From: Antarctobacter albus
GTDB taxonomy: Bacteria > Pseudomonadota > Alphaproteobacteria > Rhodobacterales > Rhodobacteraceae
Reading direction: 5' to 3'
DNA: 64,000 nt
NCBI RefSeq assembly: GCF_900101505.1
Contig: NZ_FMZI01000002.1
Location: forward strand, 310,001-374,000
The notes under the pieces were generated by a model that worked only from the letters and a program-made list of their open reading frames with translations, was not told where the DNA came from and ran no database searches. This document shows, piece by piece, positions 30,687 to 38,465 of this stretch. A program made the position numbers and the translations under genes. Numbering within the stretch: the first letter of the stretch is position 1; each line of letters begins with the position of its first letter.

Positions 30687-30878
30687 TTACTGGCTGGCGG
30701 CCACGCCGAAGACGACGATGGTCATCAGTGCAAGCAGCATGCCGGCGCTGCTGCTGGTCTGTTGCGTCTCTTCGACGACAACCGGCGGCGCGACATAGGG
30801 GGTTTCATAGCTTCCGGCGATCGACGTGGTGGTCGTTGCAGCGATCAGAAGACTTGCGGCAGCAATCGTCTTTTTCAT
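30687..30878 (-). CDS. 63-residue secreted/membrane microprotein
   Basis: ATG 30878 follows a GGAG ribosome site; the frame extends upstream to 31004 but without a signal-like start. The product has a signal peptide (MKKTIAAASLLIA, cleavage near SIAGS), a Pro/Val/Glu/Gln-rich middle, a TSSSAG segment and a C-terminal hydrophobic helix (LLALMTIVVFGVAA). It resembles the 82-residue neighbour in architecture but lacks the His/Tyr tail. No known family. Confidence 0.55.
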   Translation of the reverse strand: MKKTIAAASLLIAATTTTSIAGSYETPYVAPPVVVEETQQTSSSAGMLLALMTIVVFGVAASQ

Positions 30879-31091
30879 GTGAGTCTCCAAACCCAAGTGG
30901 CAGATAGAAAAACCCTGCCTTGGAGATTCGTTGCAAGTCAAGCAACCCACAGGCACCCTGTTGTTTTCGCGCATCGACTGTGCTGATGCTGCCGCTCTGG
31001 GCACGCGGTCCGGGGTGGCTGCAAGTGGGGCATTTTTTGCGGGCCAAGCCTCTTGCGCAGGGCTGCGCTTGCCGGTAATAGGTCCGCCACC

Positions 31092-31166
31092 GGGTGATTA
31101 GCTCAGTGGTAGAGCGCTTCGTTCACATCGAAGATGTCGGGAGTTCAAATCTCTCATCACCCACCA
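31092..31166 (+). tRNA. tRNA-Val (CAC)
   Basis: A 75-nt cloverleaf: acceptor arms GGGTGAT and ATCACCC, D arm GCTC/GAGC, anticodon stem CTTCG/CGAAG with loop TTCACAT (anticodon CAC, reads GTG), T arm with TTCAAAT, and encoded ACCA end. A terminator follows at 31177. It is very similar to the tRNA-Val at 32162-32237. Confidence 0.96.
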
Positions 31167-31176
31167 GGTTTTCCGG

Positions 31177-31204
31177 AAAGCGCGCCCCGAAAGGCGCGCT
31201 TTCT
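31177..31204 (+). terminator. terminator after tRNA-Val(CAC)
   Basis: Perfect 10-bp arms AAAGCGCGCC (31177-31186) and GGCGCGCTTT (31193-31202) directly downstream of the tRNA, with T residues in and after the second arm. Confidence 0.75.
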
Positions 31205-31358
31205 TCGTTTCAGACCCTGTCCGTTCACCGGTATCGTTGCCGGTCGGACAGGGCGTGCAGGCTGTCGGAAAGGCGCATCGCGGAGAGTTCCTCCTGTACT
31301 TGTTGGCACAATGCGCCGCAGCGTGGGGCAGGGGCCATGAGGCGGGCCAGAAAAGCTC

Positions 31359-31556
31359 TCATGACCGGCCCCCTTGCTCGACGTCCTCGGGCCGCAGACC
31401 GACATCCCGCAAAAGATGGGGATCAGCGCGCAACCGCGCTTGCCTGCGGCGGTTTGTGCCACGGTGGAACAGACGGGCCAACCGGTCGCGCCAGCGGGCG
31501 GGGCGCCGGCGCGAGCGGCGTCTTTCGTCGATGTCTCTGAGGGCTTGGGCGGACAT
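31359..31556 (-). CDS. DUF1127-like small basic protein, divergent from soxR
   Basis: A 65-residue, highly arginine-rich protein. The C-terminal phrase RLRADPHLLRDVGLRPEDV matches the DUF1127 (YjiS-like) ending, normally LxDhxLRDIGLtrxdi. Ribosome site AAGGAG lies seven bases before ATG 31556. It diverges from soxR, and the SoxR box at 31600-31617 sits about 45 bp upstream, in the place expected for a SoxR-activated promoter. Other small DUF1127 proteins in alphaproteobacteria affect RNA turnover and nutrient responses. A role in redox stress is inferred from the operator only. Confidence 0.6.
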   Translation of the reverse strand: MSAQALRDIDERRRSRRRPARWRDRLARLFHRGTNRRRQARLRADPHLLRDVGLRPEDVEQGGRS

Positions 31557-31599
31557 TCAGGTTCTCCTTGCAGATTCGGTTTGTTTCCCTAAGCTGCTT

Positions 31600-31617
31600 C
31601 CTCAAGTGTACTTGAGG
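31600..31617. promoter_or_regulatory. SoxR box
   Basis: CCTCAAGT-GT-ACTTGAGG: perfect 8-bp arms with a 2-bp centre, differing from the E. coli soxS operator only in that centre. On the minus strand it follows TTGACC directly, the stretched -35 arrangement typical of MerR-family activated promoters, driving the DUF1127 gene. On the plus strand its GAGG end also lies nine bases before the soxR ATG and may serve as the ribosome site. Confidence 0.9.
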
Positions 31618-31626
31618 TCAAGAAGA

Positions 31627-32133
31627 ATGTCCGGAACACGTGGCCCGCGTCGCATGCGCAGCAATGATCTGACGGTCGGGGAAATGGCGCGCCGCGCGGG
31701 GGTGGCGGTGTCGACCCTGCACTACTACGAGGCCGAGGGGCTGATCCAAAGCTGGCGGACAGAGGCCAACCACCGCCGCTATGACCGGCGAGAGCTGCGC
31801 CGGGTGGCGGTGATCCGGATTGCCCAGACCCTTGGCATTCCGCTTGCCCAGGTGCGCGAGGTGCTGGCCCAGGTGCCCTCGGGCGGGGCGGTACGCAAGG
31901 CCGACTGGCAGGGCGTGTCCGAGATCTGGCGCGAAGAGATCGACCGCCGGATGGAGCTGCTGGCGCGGTTGCGGGGGCAACTGGATCACTGCATGGGATG
32001 CGGCTGTCTGTCGTTGGAAAATTGCCCGCTCTACAACCCGCAGGATCGCCTGGGGGACAACGGTTCAGGCCCACGCCGCTGGCTGGGAGAAGAGGAAGAA
32101 CGCGAAGCGCCACCGGACCCACTTGCGCCCTGA
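31627..32133 (+). CDS. soxR: redox-sensitive MerR-family regulator SoxR
   Basis: A 168-residue transcription factor. The MerR helix-turn-helix domain is LTVGEMARRAGVAVSTLHYYEAEGLI; a long dimer helix follows, then the [2Fe-2S] cysteines C122, C125, C127 and C133 in CMGCGCLSLENCPLYNP, which is diagnostic for SoxR. The cluster is oxidised by redox-cycling compounds and activates the divergent promoter. ATG 31627 is preferred; an internal ATG at residue 10 is possible. There is no soxS nearby, in agreement with SoxR acting directly on targets outside enterics. Confidence 0.95.
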   Translation: MSGTRGPRRMRSNDLTVGEMARRAGVAVSTLHYYEAEGLIQSWRTEANHRRYDRRELRRVAVIRIAQTLGIPLAQVREVLAQVPSGGAVRKADWQGVSEIWREEIDRRMELLARLRGQLDHCMGCGCLSLENCPLYNPQDRLGDNGSGPRRWLGEEEEREAPPDPLAP

Positions 32134-32161
32134 GCATTCCTTCGCTAAATCGCCTTCTGCC

Positions 32162-32237
<76 letters not shown>

Positions 32238-32544
32238 TTTCCCTCAGGATGCACGGCTTTGGCCCCGGATCGGGCTGGGGTGTTTTCCAACGGCTTACAA
32301 TGTCGCGGTCCCGGTTGGATTGGACGCCGCCTGGGTGCCCCCTGTGGCGGCTGTGCATAACATCCTCGCGAGCTGTTCCGCGAGGGTTGCTTTCACACAC
32401 TCAAAATTGTCATTTGTAACTTTGACTGTCCGCGCCCGCCCGGCGCTGCCGGATGATTGTCCAGCCAGGCGGGGTACGGAGACAATTGTTCATTTCCTTT
32501 GAAGGCGGCAGTCCGCTTTCCCGGGACAACGCGAGAGGATAATC
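32238..32544. other. 307-bp non-coding region upstream of secreted glycosidase-like gene
   Basis: No gene is supported here. A 7-bp stem CCTCGCG/CGCGAGG (32364-32370, 32379-32385) is visible. The stretch 32395-32430 is locally AT-rich and could hold the promoter for the gene starting at GTG 32545, but I cannot fix -35 and -10 boxes. Confidence 0.4.
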
Positions 32545-34296
32545 GTGCGACCCAAGAGCTTTATCAGCGCCACCGCGGTGGCGGCCATTTCCGCCGCCAC
32601 CCTGCACACCGCGCCCGCACTGGCAGAGGCCGGTGGTGTGCTGGATCCGCAGACGCGCGCGCTTCAGATGCAGCAGTACAACGAGGACCGCACCAAGAGC
32701 ATTCTCGAACTGCAACCCTTCCGCACCACCCAGACCGCCCAGGGGGCCGACGGTACCAGCTATGAGCTGGTCTCGCTGAACCCGGGCATCAACTCCTGGT
32801 ATGTTCTGACCGTCAGCTCCGAGGGATTCTGGTCCAGCACGCGGCAGTTCCACCTGGAACTGGCCGATCCGGAACATTCGGTCATGGCGCTGGCGGGCGG
32901 GGCCGAGCCCGAACTGGTCATCACCGGCGAGGCGACCGAATACCGCTGCGCCCCTTGGTCGGGCCGCAGCCCCGAGCTGGACGAGGCGCAGTATCGCGGG
33001 CTGCCTTTCGCGCCGATCTGCGAGGAACGCGTGTTCCTGCGCAACCAGGTGCGAGGCAACTCCACCAACCGCGAGGCAGTGGCGGAATTCCTGCGCGACA
33101 ACGTCGTCTTCGGCGAAAGCATCGTGAACATGATCAAGGGCTCCTTCTACGAGGATGCCTTCATGAACTCCGGCCCCGTGGTCGAGGGCGCGGATGCGGG
33201 CGAGACGGTCAAGGCACTAGGCAAGGCCAAGCTGGACAATGCGCCGGTCTTCCGCGCCAGCTTCAACTTCGATCTCGAAGGCGCCGAGGGCGGCCGCGTC
33301 GAGGCGGGCAGCTGGTACGCCATCAAGGACGTGCCCGGTGTCTATGCCAGCGCGATGAAGCCCGGCATGATCTCGGGTGAGATCCTCAGCCGACCGGGAG
33401 AGACGCATGGGCTGGACGGTGTAGAGCGCGGCGCCGACGTCTACATGATGGCCTTCGATCTGGAACAGTTCGAACTGGGCTACGAGCTGGGCACCGAACA
33501 CCCCCGCCTGGGCTGGTCGCCCCGGCCTTCGGGGGCAGGGCGCAACTATCGCACACCCGGTCCCGACGGCATCGACGACTCCACGCCGCTGGTGCGCTCG
33601 GGCATGCTGTCCCCGGCCAAGACCGACCGCGTGGTGGGCACCTTCGCCGCCGGGTTCAAGCGCAGCCACGGCGCCTGGCGCCTCACGGAAAAGGCCTATA
33701 CCAACTACGGCCACCACTATGGGTTCATCAGTGAAGGCGTGGTCTTCTCCAAGCTGCAGCCGGACCTTGTGACCATTCTCGTCATGGATGACGGCACCAT
33801 CGACATGCGCAAATGGACGCGCGAGGATGAAAAACTCCTGCCGCGGATCCGCTTTGCCCGCCAGAACGGCGTGCCCCTGATCGAACCGGACCCCGCCACC
33901 GGCGAGGGGGTGCCCGGCAGCCAGGTGCGCAGCTGGATGGGCGGCAACTGGTCCGGCGACGCGGACGCCAAGCTGCGCACCCTGCGCGGCGGCGCCTGCA
34001 TGAAGACCGCCGCCGGGCGCAAGTTCCTGATCTATGCCTATTTCTCGACCGCGACGCCGTCCGCGATGGCGCGGACCTTCCAGGCCTATGGCTGCGACTA
34101 CGCGATGCTTCTGGATATGAATTCGCAGGAACACACCTATGCGGCCGTCTACACCCAGGAGGACGGCACCGTGGTGCCGCATCACCTGGTCAGCGGAATG
34201 GCCTCGATCGACGACCGCCGCCGCGACGGCACGCCGATCCCGCGGTTCGTGGGCTTCGCGGACAACCGTGACTTCATCTACCTGTTGAGGAAGTGA
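32545..34296 (+). CDS. secreted protein, possible phosphodiester glycosidase (NAGPA)-like C-terminus
   Basis: A 583-residue protein with GTG start 32545 after a GAGAGGA ribosome site and a signal peptide ending at ALAEA. The N-terminal half is unfamiliar and beta-rich. The C-terminal part (from about residue 370) has a layout like phosphodiester glycosidase domains: GTFAAGFKRSHG, GVVFSKLQPDLVTILVMDDG, then FSTATPSAMARTFQAYGCDYAMLLDMN where that family has a glycine-rich LDGGGSS. The glycine triad is missing, so catalysis is doubtful. It is linked, nine bases apart, to an FGE-like secreted protein, so the two may work together in the periplasm. Confidence 0.5.
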   Translation: MRPKSFISATAVAAISAATLHTAPALAEAGGVLDPQTRALQMQQYNEDRTKSILELQPFRTTQTAQGADGTSYELVSLNPGINSWYVLTVSSEGFWSSTRQFHLELADPEHSVMALAGGAEPELVITGEATEYRCAPWSGRSPELDEAQYRGLPFAPICEERVFLRNQVRGNSTNREAVAEFLRDNVVFGESIVNMIKGSFYEDAFMNSGPVVEGADAGETVKALGKAKLDNAPVFRASFNFDLEGAEGGRVEAGSWYAIKDVPGVYASAMKPGMISGEILSRPGETHGLDGVERGADVYMMAFDLEQFELGYELGTEHPRLGWSPRPSGAGRNYRTPGPDGIDDSTPLVRSGMLSPAKTDRVVGTFAAGFKRSHGAWRLTEKAYTNYGHHYGFISEGVVFSKLQPDLVTILVMDDGTIDMRKWTREDEKLLPRIRFARQNGVPLIEPDPATGEGVPGSQVRSWMGGNWSGDADAKLRTLRGGACMKTAAGRKFLIYAYFSTATPSAMARTFQAYGCDYAMLLDMNSQEHTYAAVYTQEDGTVVPHHLVSGMASIDDRRRDGTPIPRFVGFADNRDFIYLLRK

Positions 34297-34301
34297 GCGA
34301 C

Positions 34302-35297
34302 ATGACGACAAGGCGCAAGGTGATCGGAGCGGCCCTGGGGGTCGTGCTGGCGGGGCTGATCGGCGCATCCGAAGGCGCCGCCCAGACCCTGCAACAGAAC
34401 AACGAGGCGATGTTTCGCCAGATGCAGGCGGCGCGGGGCGTCACCAATGCCGAGATCCAGCGCATCCGCCAGATCTTTGCCGGCTCGCGCTGGATCGGGC
34501 AGGGCAACCCTGCGGTGACGCGTCATCCGCTGACTCCGGAACAGGCGCAGGCGCGCTTGCCCGCCCCGGCGCTGGAGTTCTACCGCAACAAGCGGTTCGA
34601 GAAGATCTGCGGCGAGAAGTACATGGCGCCGCTCTACGATCCGGCAACAGAGCAGCCAGAGGACGCCAAGGTCTGCGCCGACATGTTCGAATGGCCGAAC
34701 GTACCTTTGGCCTATCCGGTGACCTGGGTGCGTGCCCGCGAAGCGGCGGAACTGTGCTGGGCCGAGGGCAAACGCATCGGCGACGCGCATGAATGGGAAG
34801 GCGCCTCGCACGGGGCGCTGAACCCGCCGGACTATTTCTTTGGCATGAGCGTGCAGGCCGCCCGCGCGGCCCATAACCGCAAGTACCAGTCCAGCGCCCG
34901 CTACAGCATCGGCCCGACCTGGAAAAGCGGCGTCTGCGCGACTGGCAGCTTCAAGTCCGGCGGTTGCAATGGCGGCAGCTTTACCGGCTGCGGGTCCAAC
35001 ACCTATCCGGCGGGCAGCTTCCCGAACTGCAAGAGCCCACTTGGCGTCTACGACATCGACGGCAACGCGGCCGAGCACATGAACCTGCCGCTGGCAGCCG
35101 ACCAGATGGCCAGCCGCGGCAGCCGCAAGCTGGGCGTGACCGAGATGAAGGGCAGCTGGTTCATCTGGGACACGGTACGTGCCCATACCCATTGGAGCCG
35201 TTGGCGCGCGCCTTACTGGCATGGCTCACGCGTGCTGGCGCAGGGCAGCCACCATAACTACCACCTCGGCTTCCGCTGCTTCAAGGACGTGAACTGA
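34302..35297 (+). CDS. secreted formylglycine-generating enzyme (SUMF1)-like protein
   Basis: A 331-residue protein. ATG 34302 is chosen because AGGAAG lies nine bases upstream; GTG 34293 is also open. The signal peptide ends near GAAQT. The C-terminal SUMF1-type fold is indicated by TWVRAREAAELCWAEGKRIGDAHEWEGAS, GVYDIDGNAAEHM (a GNvwEW-like motif) and a final YHLGFRCF. It has many cysteines (two near residue 110 and a cluster around 207-230), unusual for the family. Its relatives modify sulfatase cysteines or act as non-catalytic ligand-binding domains; here no sulfatase is nearby. It forms a pair with the upstream gene. Confidence 0.65.
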   Translation: MTTRRKVIGAALGVVLAGLIGASEGAAQTLQQNNEAMFRQMQAARGVTNAEIQRIRQIFAGSRWIGQGNPAVTRHPLTPEQAQARLPAPALEFYRNKRFEKICGEKYMAPLYDPATEQPEDAKVCADMFEWPNVPLAYPVTWVRAREAAELCWAEGKRIGDAHEWEGASHGALNPPDYFFGMSVQAARAAHNRKYQSSARYSIGPTWKSGVCATGSFKSGGCNGGSFTGCGSNTYPAGSFPNCKSPLGVYDIDGNAAEHMNLPLAADQMASRGSRKLGVTEMKGSWFIWDTVRAHTHWSRWRAPYWHGSRVLAQGSHHNYHLGFRCFKDVN

Positions 35298-35319
35298 CGC
35301 TTCCGTACACCGAAACAGG

Positions 35320-35354
35320 AAACGCCGTCCGGCCCATCGCCCGGCGGCGTTTCT
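35320..35354 (+). terminator. terminator after FGE-like gene
   Basis: AAACGCCG (35320-35327) pairs with CGGCGTTT (35345-35352) with an inner CCGG/CCGG extension, ending in TTTC. It follows the stop at 35297 by about 20 bases. Confidence 0.7.
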
Positions 35355-35388
35355 TCATGTCCGGTGCGGCCCGATACGCCCCTATCGA

Positions 35389-35459
35389 GTTTCTTCTTGG
35401 CAAAAATACCCCGGGGGTGAATTGGCCGAAGGCCAAGAGGGGGCAGCGCCCCCTCTTTA
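35389..35459 (-). repeat. dispersed Rhodobacteraceae-type repeat, copy B, with hairpin
   Basis: On the minus strand: a 10-bp hairpin (AAGAGGGGGC 35435-35444 with GCCCCCTCTT 35448-35457), a GGCC-TTC-GGCC mini-hairpin, then CCCCCGGGGTATTTTTGCC and AAGAAAC. The last part matches 13671-13701. It is located between a terminator and the end of the minus-strand gene at 35489 and may also terminate that gene. Confidence 0.6.
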
Positions 35460-35488
35460 TTGGTTCACGTCCGCGAACGGGCCGGGTC

Positions 35489-37009
35489 TCAGTTGGCGCT
35501 TGCGACCTGCAGCTGCGCGGCGCGGATCGGGCCTTCGTCGCTGATCAGCGATGCGTAGTCCGGGTCCGCCATCAGGTCGGCCAGGCGCACGGGGCGTCCG
35601 TTCAGATAGGCGGTCTGGCTGATCAGGCGAACACCGTGGCTGTAGTCGGCGTAGGTGGCGCCGTGCACGGTGCTCAGCGGCTGGATCGCCTTGCCGTTGG
35701 TCCGGTGCCAGCCATAGATCGCCACGCGGCCACGGTTGCTGCTCAGCCGGTTGGTCAGCACCAGGTCCTTCTTGTGGCCCGAGGTCAGGTGGCCGGCGAC
35801 GGAGGCTCCGCGCAACTGGCCTTCGACGGTGCGGTTGTGGCGCACGAGATAGTCGGTCGAGGACATCTGCGGACCCGGGGTCATCGGCTTCGGTGCCACG
35901 CGGGTGTCGGCGGCGCGGTAGATCTGGTCCACCATGCGGCGCGTCGGGAGCATCATGTCAAAGCGCCCGGCGATCTGCATCGCGGCGGGCAGGCCCATCG
36001 GCACGCGCACGAAATCGCGGTCACTGCCGACGGCCAGGTAATCGGGCGTCGCGCAGAATGTGATCCGGATCGGCGAGCCATCGCGTGCGCGGCCCGAGAC
36101 TTCGACAGGCACCAGGTCCTGGAGGAACGAGGGCATGTTTCCGGCAAGAATTTCACGCGCGACAAGGCGGTCGCGCTCGGTGCCGCTGGTGCGCATCAGG
36201 CCGGCCATGACCGCGTCGCCGCCTTTCGCCGAACCACGGCGGTTCGGCATGGCGCGGGTCAGGCGGGTGTTGCAGGTCGCGCCGGACACCGGGCGTTCGA
36301 TGGCGCGCGGCAGGGCGGCCAGCGTGGCGGTCGGCGCCTCTGCTTCGGGTGTGCGGTCGATGCTGGGTTCGGGCAGTTTCAAACCCTCCGGACGCAGTTT
36401 CGGACGCAGCGACACCGCAACCTGGATGGTCTCGGGGACCTCGGGAATGTCCAGTTCGGGGCGGGCGCGGGGGCGGATCGTCCCCAGTGTCGCGATCTGC
36501 GGCACCAAGGAAGACTTCAGCACTTCCTTGTCCGGCTCCGGGGTGACGTCGCGCGGCAAGGAGGCCAGCGCCAGCGGTGCACTGTCCAGTTCCGGTGTCG
36601 GCAGGCCGTCGGCGCGTGGCGCGGCAAGCCCGCCGGGGGCGCTGCGCGCGATGTCCGGCGCGGCAGAATGGTCGCGCCCGACAGGCAGCTGGTGAGGCGG
36701 GTGCCAGGTCTGTGCGCGTGGCAAACGGTGGACCACCTCGCTCAGGGCCGCGTGCCGGGGCTCGGCGGCCGGGGCAGGCACGACCGTCGGGGCCAGCTTG
36801 CTCACCATGACCGGTGTCGCGGGTGCCGCTGTCGGGCCCTGATCGTCGGGCATCATGACAAGAACGGTCACGGCCGCAGCCGCGTTCAGGGCAGCAAAGC
36901 CCAGTGCGGCGGCAACGAGGCCGGGACGGCGTGCGGCGGAATCAAGTCTGGATAACCAGCCCTTGTGTTCGGCGGCGATTTCAAAATCGGAGGAGTGTGC
37001 CTGCATCAT
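35489..37009 (-). CDS. membrane-anchored Pro/Ala-rich envelope protein, unknown C-terminal domain
   Basis: A 506-residue protein; ATG 37009 follows AGGAGG at seven bases. A single N-terminal membrane segment (around residues 28-50, LVAAALGFAALNAAAAVTVLVMM) suggests a type II anchored or uncleaved secreted protein. Residues about 55-245 are Pro/Ala/Glu-rich and look unstructured, as in envelope-spanning linkers. The C-terminal 250 residues form a folded domain with two cysteines (ATCNTRL, ITFCATP), MVDQIYRAADTR and HGATYADYSHGVRLI. I do not recognise this domain; the histidines and tyrosines in HGATYADYSHG could be catalytic. Divergent from the Sel1-repeat gene. Confidence 0.6.
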   Translation of the reverse strand: MMQAHSSDFEIAAEHKGWLSRLDSAARRPGLVAAALGFAALNAAAAVTVLVMMPDDQGPTAAPATPVMVSKLAPTVVPAPAAEPRHAALSEVVHRLPRAQTWHPPHQLPVGRDHSAAPDIARSAPGGLAAPRADGLPTPELDSAPLALASLPRDVTPEPDKEVLKSSLVPQIATLGTIRPRARPELDIPEVPETIQVAVSLRPKLRPEGLKLPEPSIDRTPEAEAPTATLAALPRAIERPVSGATCNTRLTRAMPNRRGSAKGGDAVMAGLMRTSGTERDRLVAREILAGNMPSFLQDLVPVEVSGRARDGSPIRITFCATPDYLAVGSDRDFVRVPMGLPAAMQIAGRFDMMLPTRRMVDQIYRAADTRVAPKPMTPGPQMSSTDYLVRHNRTVEGQLRGASVAGHLTSGHKKDLVLTNRLSSNRGRVAIYGWHRTNGKAIQPLSTVHGATYADYSHGVRLISQTAYLNGRPVRLADLMADPDYASLISDEGPIRAAQLQVASAN

Positions 37010-37316
37010 GACGCTGCCTCCTAGTCGCGAAGCGTTAAGCGAACAATGACGATGCGCACGGCATGGCCCGCCTTGGGCGGGAACTCGCCAACCCGGCCCG
37101 CAACCATCCTGTGGCTGCAAGGCCGCAAAGCGGATCATGCACCGATGTGTCCGTTGATAGGGTTTGATCTCATCCAATTGGAATGAAAGAGTATCTCTGG
37201 ATTTTAGTCAAACTGCTTCGGCAACAGGTGGCGGATTTCCGCGAGGACTTGCATCTGGGCAACAGCCCGCAGGTCATTTGCGAAAATAACGTCGAAAAGT
37301 TGAAAGGAACGCGCGG
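37010..37316. other. 307-bp divergent intergenic region
   Basis: Shared upstream region of the envelope protein gene (minus) and the Sel1-repeat gene (plus). An AT-richer stretch around 37175-37215 may contain promoters, but no clear -35/-10 pair or operator could be defined. No gene is supported. Confidence 0.4.
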
Positions 37317-38387
37317 ATGATCCGTTCGACACGAGACCTTACCAAAGTGATTCTTGCTGCGGCGCTGATGCCGCTGGCTGCTCCGGCGCAGGCTGCCGGT
37401 GCGGAAGATGCGGCCCGGCTGTGCCGCGAACTGGCGGGTCCGGCCACGGCCGAGGCGCCGGTCAGCAAGCAGGCGGTCAGCGATTACTTCCGCGCGCTGC
37501 GTTCCGCCCGCGCTGCCTGCGAACGGGCGGTCATCGGGGCCAACCCTGATCCCGAGGCGCTGTTCCAGGTGGCCGTTCTGATGCAAGCCGATGGTGAACA
37601 TGCCCTGGCGCTGGAAACCTTCGAACTGGCTGCAGAGGCCGGGGTGGCAGCCGCGCGCACCAAGTTGGGTGATTATTTCAACTTCGGCACCGGCGACGTG
37701 TCCGAGGATCTGGACCGGGCCATCGCCGAATATCGCGCGGCTGCGGATGCCGGCGATCTTCCGGCAAAGGCCACTCTTGGCATGATGAGCGGGCTGGGGC
37801 GCGGAACCTCGCGCGACTTCCGCCAGATGGTCGGCCTGCTGCAGGAGGCCGCGGATGGGGGCTATCACTTTGCCCAGCTGCGTCTCGCCTCGATCTACAT
37901 GAACCCGCGCAGCCTGCCGCGCGGCCTGGCCGAGGAACTGGGCCTGCCCGACGTGGTCAAGGCGGCCGAAATGCTCGAGCTGGCCTCGAAACAGGGCAAC
38001 GAGGATGCGGCGCGGGCCCTGTCTCAGCTTTATTCCGAGGATGGCCCGGTCACTGATCCGGCACAGCGCGCGGCGCTGATCCGGCGGTCGGCCCAGGGCG
38101 GCGACCCGGCGGCGATCAACGCGCTGGGATTCCTCTATGAACGCGGCGAGGGGGTGGACTACGACCCCGAACAGGCGGCTTCGCTCTATGTCCAGGCGCT
38201 GGAGTCGGGTCAGGTTTCGGTCAACGAGATCCGGGGCCGGGTGGATGGCCGCGCCGTCGCCTGGGACCGGGACACGGCACTGGCTTTCCAGCGGATCCTG
38301 CAGGAACGCGGGCTTTATGACGGTGCGCTGGATGCCAAGGTCGGCCCGGGGACGCTGCGTGCGGCACGGGGGCTTGCAACCCAGTGA
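37317..38387 (+). CDS. secreted Sel1-repeat (TPR-like) protein
   Basis: A 356-residue protein with a signal peptide (cleavage near AQAAG). The body is made of Sel1-like alpha-alpha repeats with the ALxxLGxxYxxGxGVxxDxxxAxxxYxxAA pattern: ARTKLGDYFNFGTGDVSEDLDRAIAEYR, AKATLGMMSGLGRG, and INALGFLYERGEGVDYDPEQAASLY. Such repeats are protein-interaction scaffolds in the periplasm. The C-terminus may include a short peptidoglycan-binding-like segment (LYDGALDAKVGPGT), as in PG_binding_1 domains. It is divergent from the envelope protein. Partner unknown. Confidence 0.8.
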   Translation: MIRSTRDLTKVILAAALMPLAAPAQAAGAEDAARLCRELAGPATAEAPVSKQAVSDYFRALRSARAACERAVIGANPDPEALFQVAVLMQADGEHALALETFELAAEAGVAAARTKLGDYFNFGTGDVSEDLDRAIAEYRAAADAGDLPAKATLGMMSGLGRGTSRDFRQMVGLLQEAADGGYHFAQLRLASIYMNPRSLPRGLAEELGLPDVVKAAEMLELASKQGNEDAARALSQLYSEDGPVTDPAQRAALIRRSAQGGDPAAINALGFLYERGEGVDYDPEQAASLYVQALESGQVSVNEIRGRVDGRAVAWDRDTALAFQRILQERGLYDGALDAKVGPGTLRAARGLATQ

Positions 38388-38426
38388 CCTGGGCATATCC
38401 GGGGCCGTCTGCCAGACTGGCAGGAG

Positions 38427-38447
38427 GTCCCGGGTCAAGCCCGGGAC
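38427..38447. repeat. palindromic intergenic repeat, copy 2
   Basis: Arms GTCCCGGG (38427-38434) and CCCGGGAC (38440-38447), loop TCAAG. Same layout and near-identical sequence to 7970-7990. It lies between the convergent Sel1-repeat and VWA-protein genes, so it may also act as a terminator. Confidence 0.65.
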
Positions 38448-38465
38448 GGGCTCATTCGTGGAACG

